From the NCBI GenBank assembly GCA_964631265.1, contig CAZVWW010000126.1, forward strand, positions 1 through 6,422: a stretch of DNA of 6,422 nt, in the 5' to 3' direction. A program made the translations under genes and the position numbers. Within the stretch, counting starts at the first letter, position 1, and every line of letters starts with the position of its first letter. Of the stretch, positions 6,370 through 6,422 are shown piece after piece. Origin of the DNA: CAZVWW01 sp964631265 (GTDB lineage Bacteria; Thermotogota; Thermotogae; MWEM01). Under the pieces are notes generated by a model. That model had not been told where the DNA came from and did no database searches. It saw only the letters and a list, made by a program, of their open reading frames with translations.

Positions 6370-6422
6370 ATGTATTGGAAATATGCATTAAAGAGGATAC
6401 TAAACGCAATAATCATCTATAT
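6370..6422 (+). CDS. ABC importer permease, DppB/OppB type, N-terminal fragment cut by window end
   Basis: Seventeen full codons give MYWKYALKRILNAIIIY. A short basic head followed by the start of a hydrophobic helix is characteristic of DppB/OppB-family inner-membrane permeases (compare M..Y..KRLL..I...). Such permeases form a channel with a DppC/OppC partner and take substrate from the family 5 binding protein, which is exactly the gene upstream. A good Shine-Dalgarno precedes it. The rest lies outside the window. DppC-like, ATPase DppD/F-like genes would be expected further downstream, but this cannot be seen. Confidence 0.75.
   Translation, partial: MYWKYALKRILNAIIIY

Noticed and set aside
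6188..6409. Minus-strand 73-codon ORF across the end of the binding-protein gene and the stem-loop
   Set aside because: It would be opposite a real gene, a terminator and the permease start; no ribosome binding site or motif was seen.

Overview
The window looks like the end of a metagenome or draft-genome contig from a diderm bacterium of moderate-to-low GC. Exact placement is not possible from the sequence. Large family 5 solute-binding proteins of the kind seen here make me think of spirochaetes, Thermotogae or related lineages and some archaea, but this is only an impression. All genes lie on the + strand.

Layout: (1) Positions 2-52 are not genomic. They are an Illumina TruSeq P5-side adapter containing an 8-nt i5 index. 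(2) Positions ~53-363 hold the 3' end of sbcD. It is followed one nucleotide later by complete sbcC (365-3565). Together they encode the SbcCD (bacterial Mre11-Rad50) nuclease and form the end of an operon closed by a stem-loop terminator at 3590-3646. (3) The 255-nt gap 3566-3820 carries that terminator, an AT-rich stretch, a candidate sigma-70 promoter (TTGACA at 3746), a perfect 6+1+6 dyad (3785-3797) and a strong Shine-Dalgarno. (4) Positions 3821-6289 encode an 822-aa exported solute-binding protein of the SBP_bac_5 (DppA/OppA-like) type. (5) A second strong stem-loop with a T-tract (6314-6355) precedes the first 17 codons of an inner-membrane permease of the DppB/OppB type (6370 to the window end). 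This is the start of a peptide/oligosaccharide-type ABC import operon.

The most interesting item is the architecture of the solute-binding protein. Its segments appear in the reverse order to the usual family 5 protein. The part normally in the C-terminal half (residues ~24-390) comes first. The part normally in the N-terminal half (residues ~391-716) comes second. A ~100-residue beta-rich tail follows. This reads as a circular permutation. Also notable are the wrongly oriented adapter fused to sbcD, the intra-operon terminator whose T-tract abuts the next ribosome binding site, and the operator-like dyad downstream of the candidate promoter.

The two gene blocks (DNA repair nuclease and ABC importer) are separated by a terminator and a new promoter, and I see no functional link between them.
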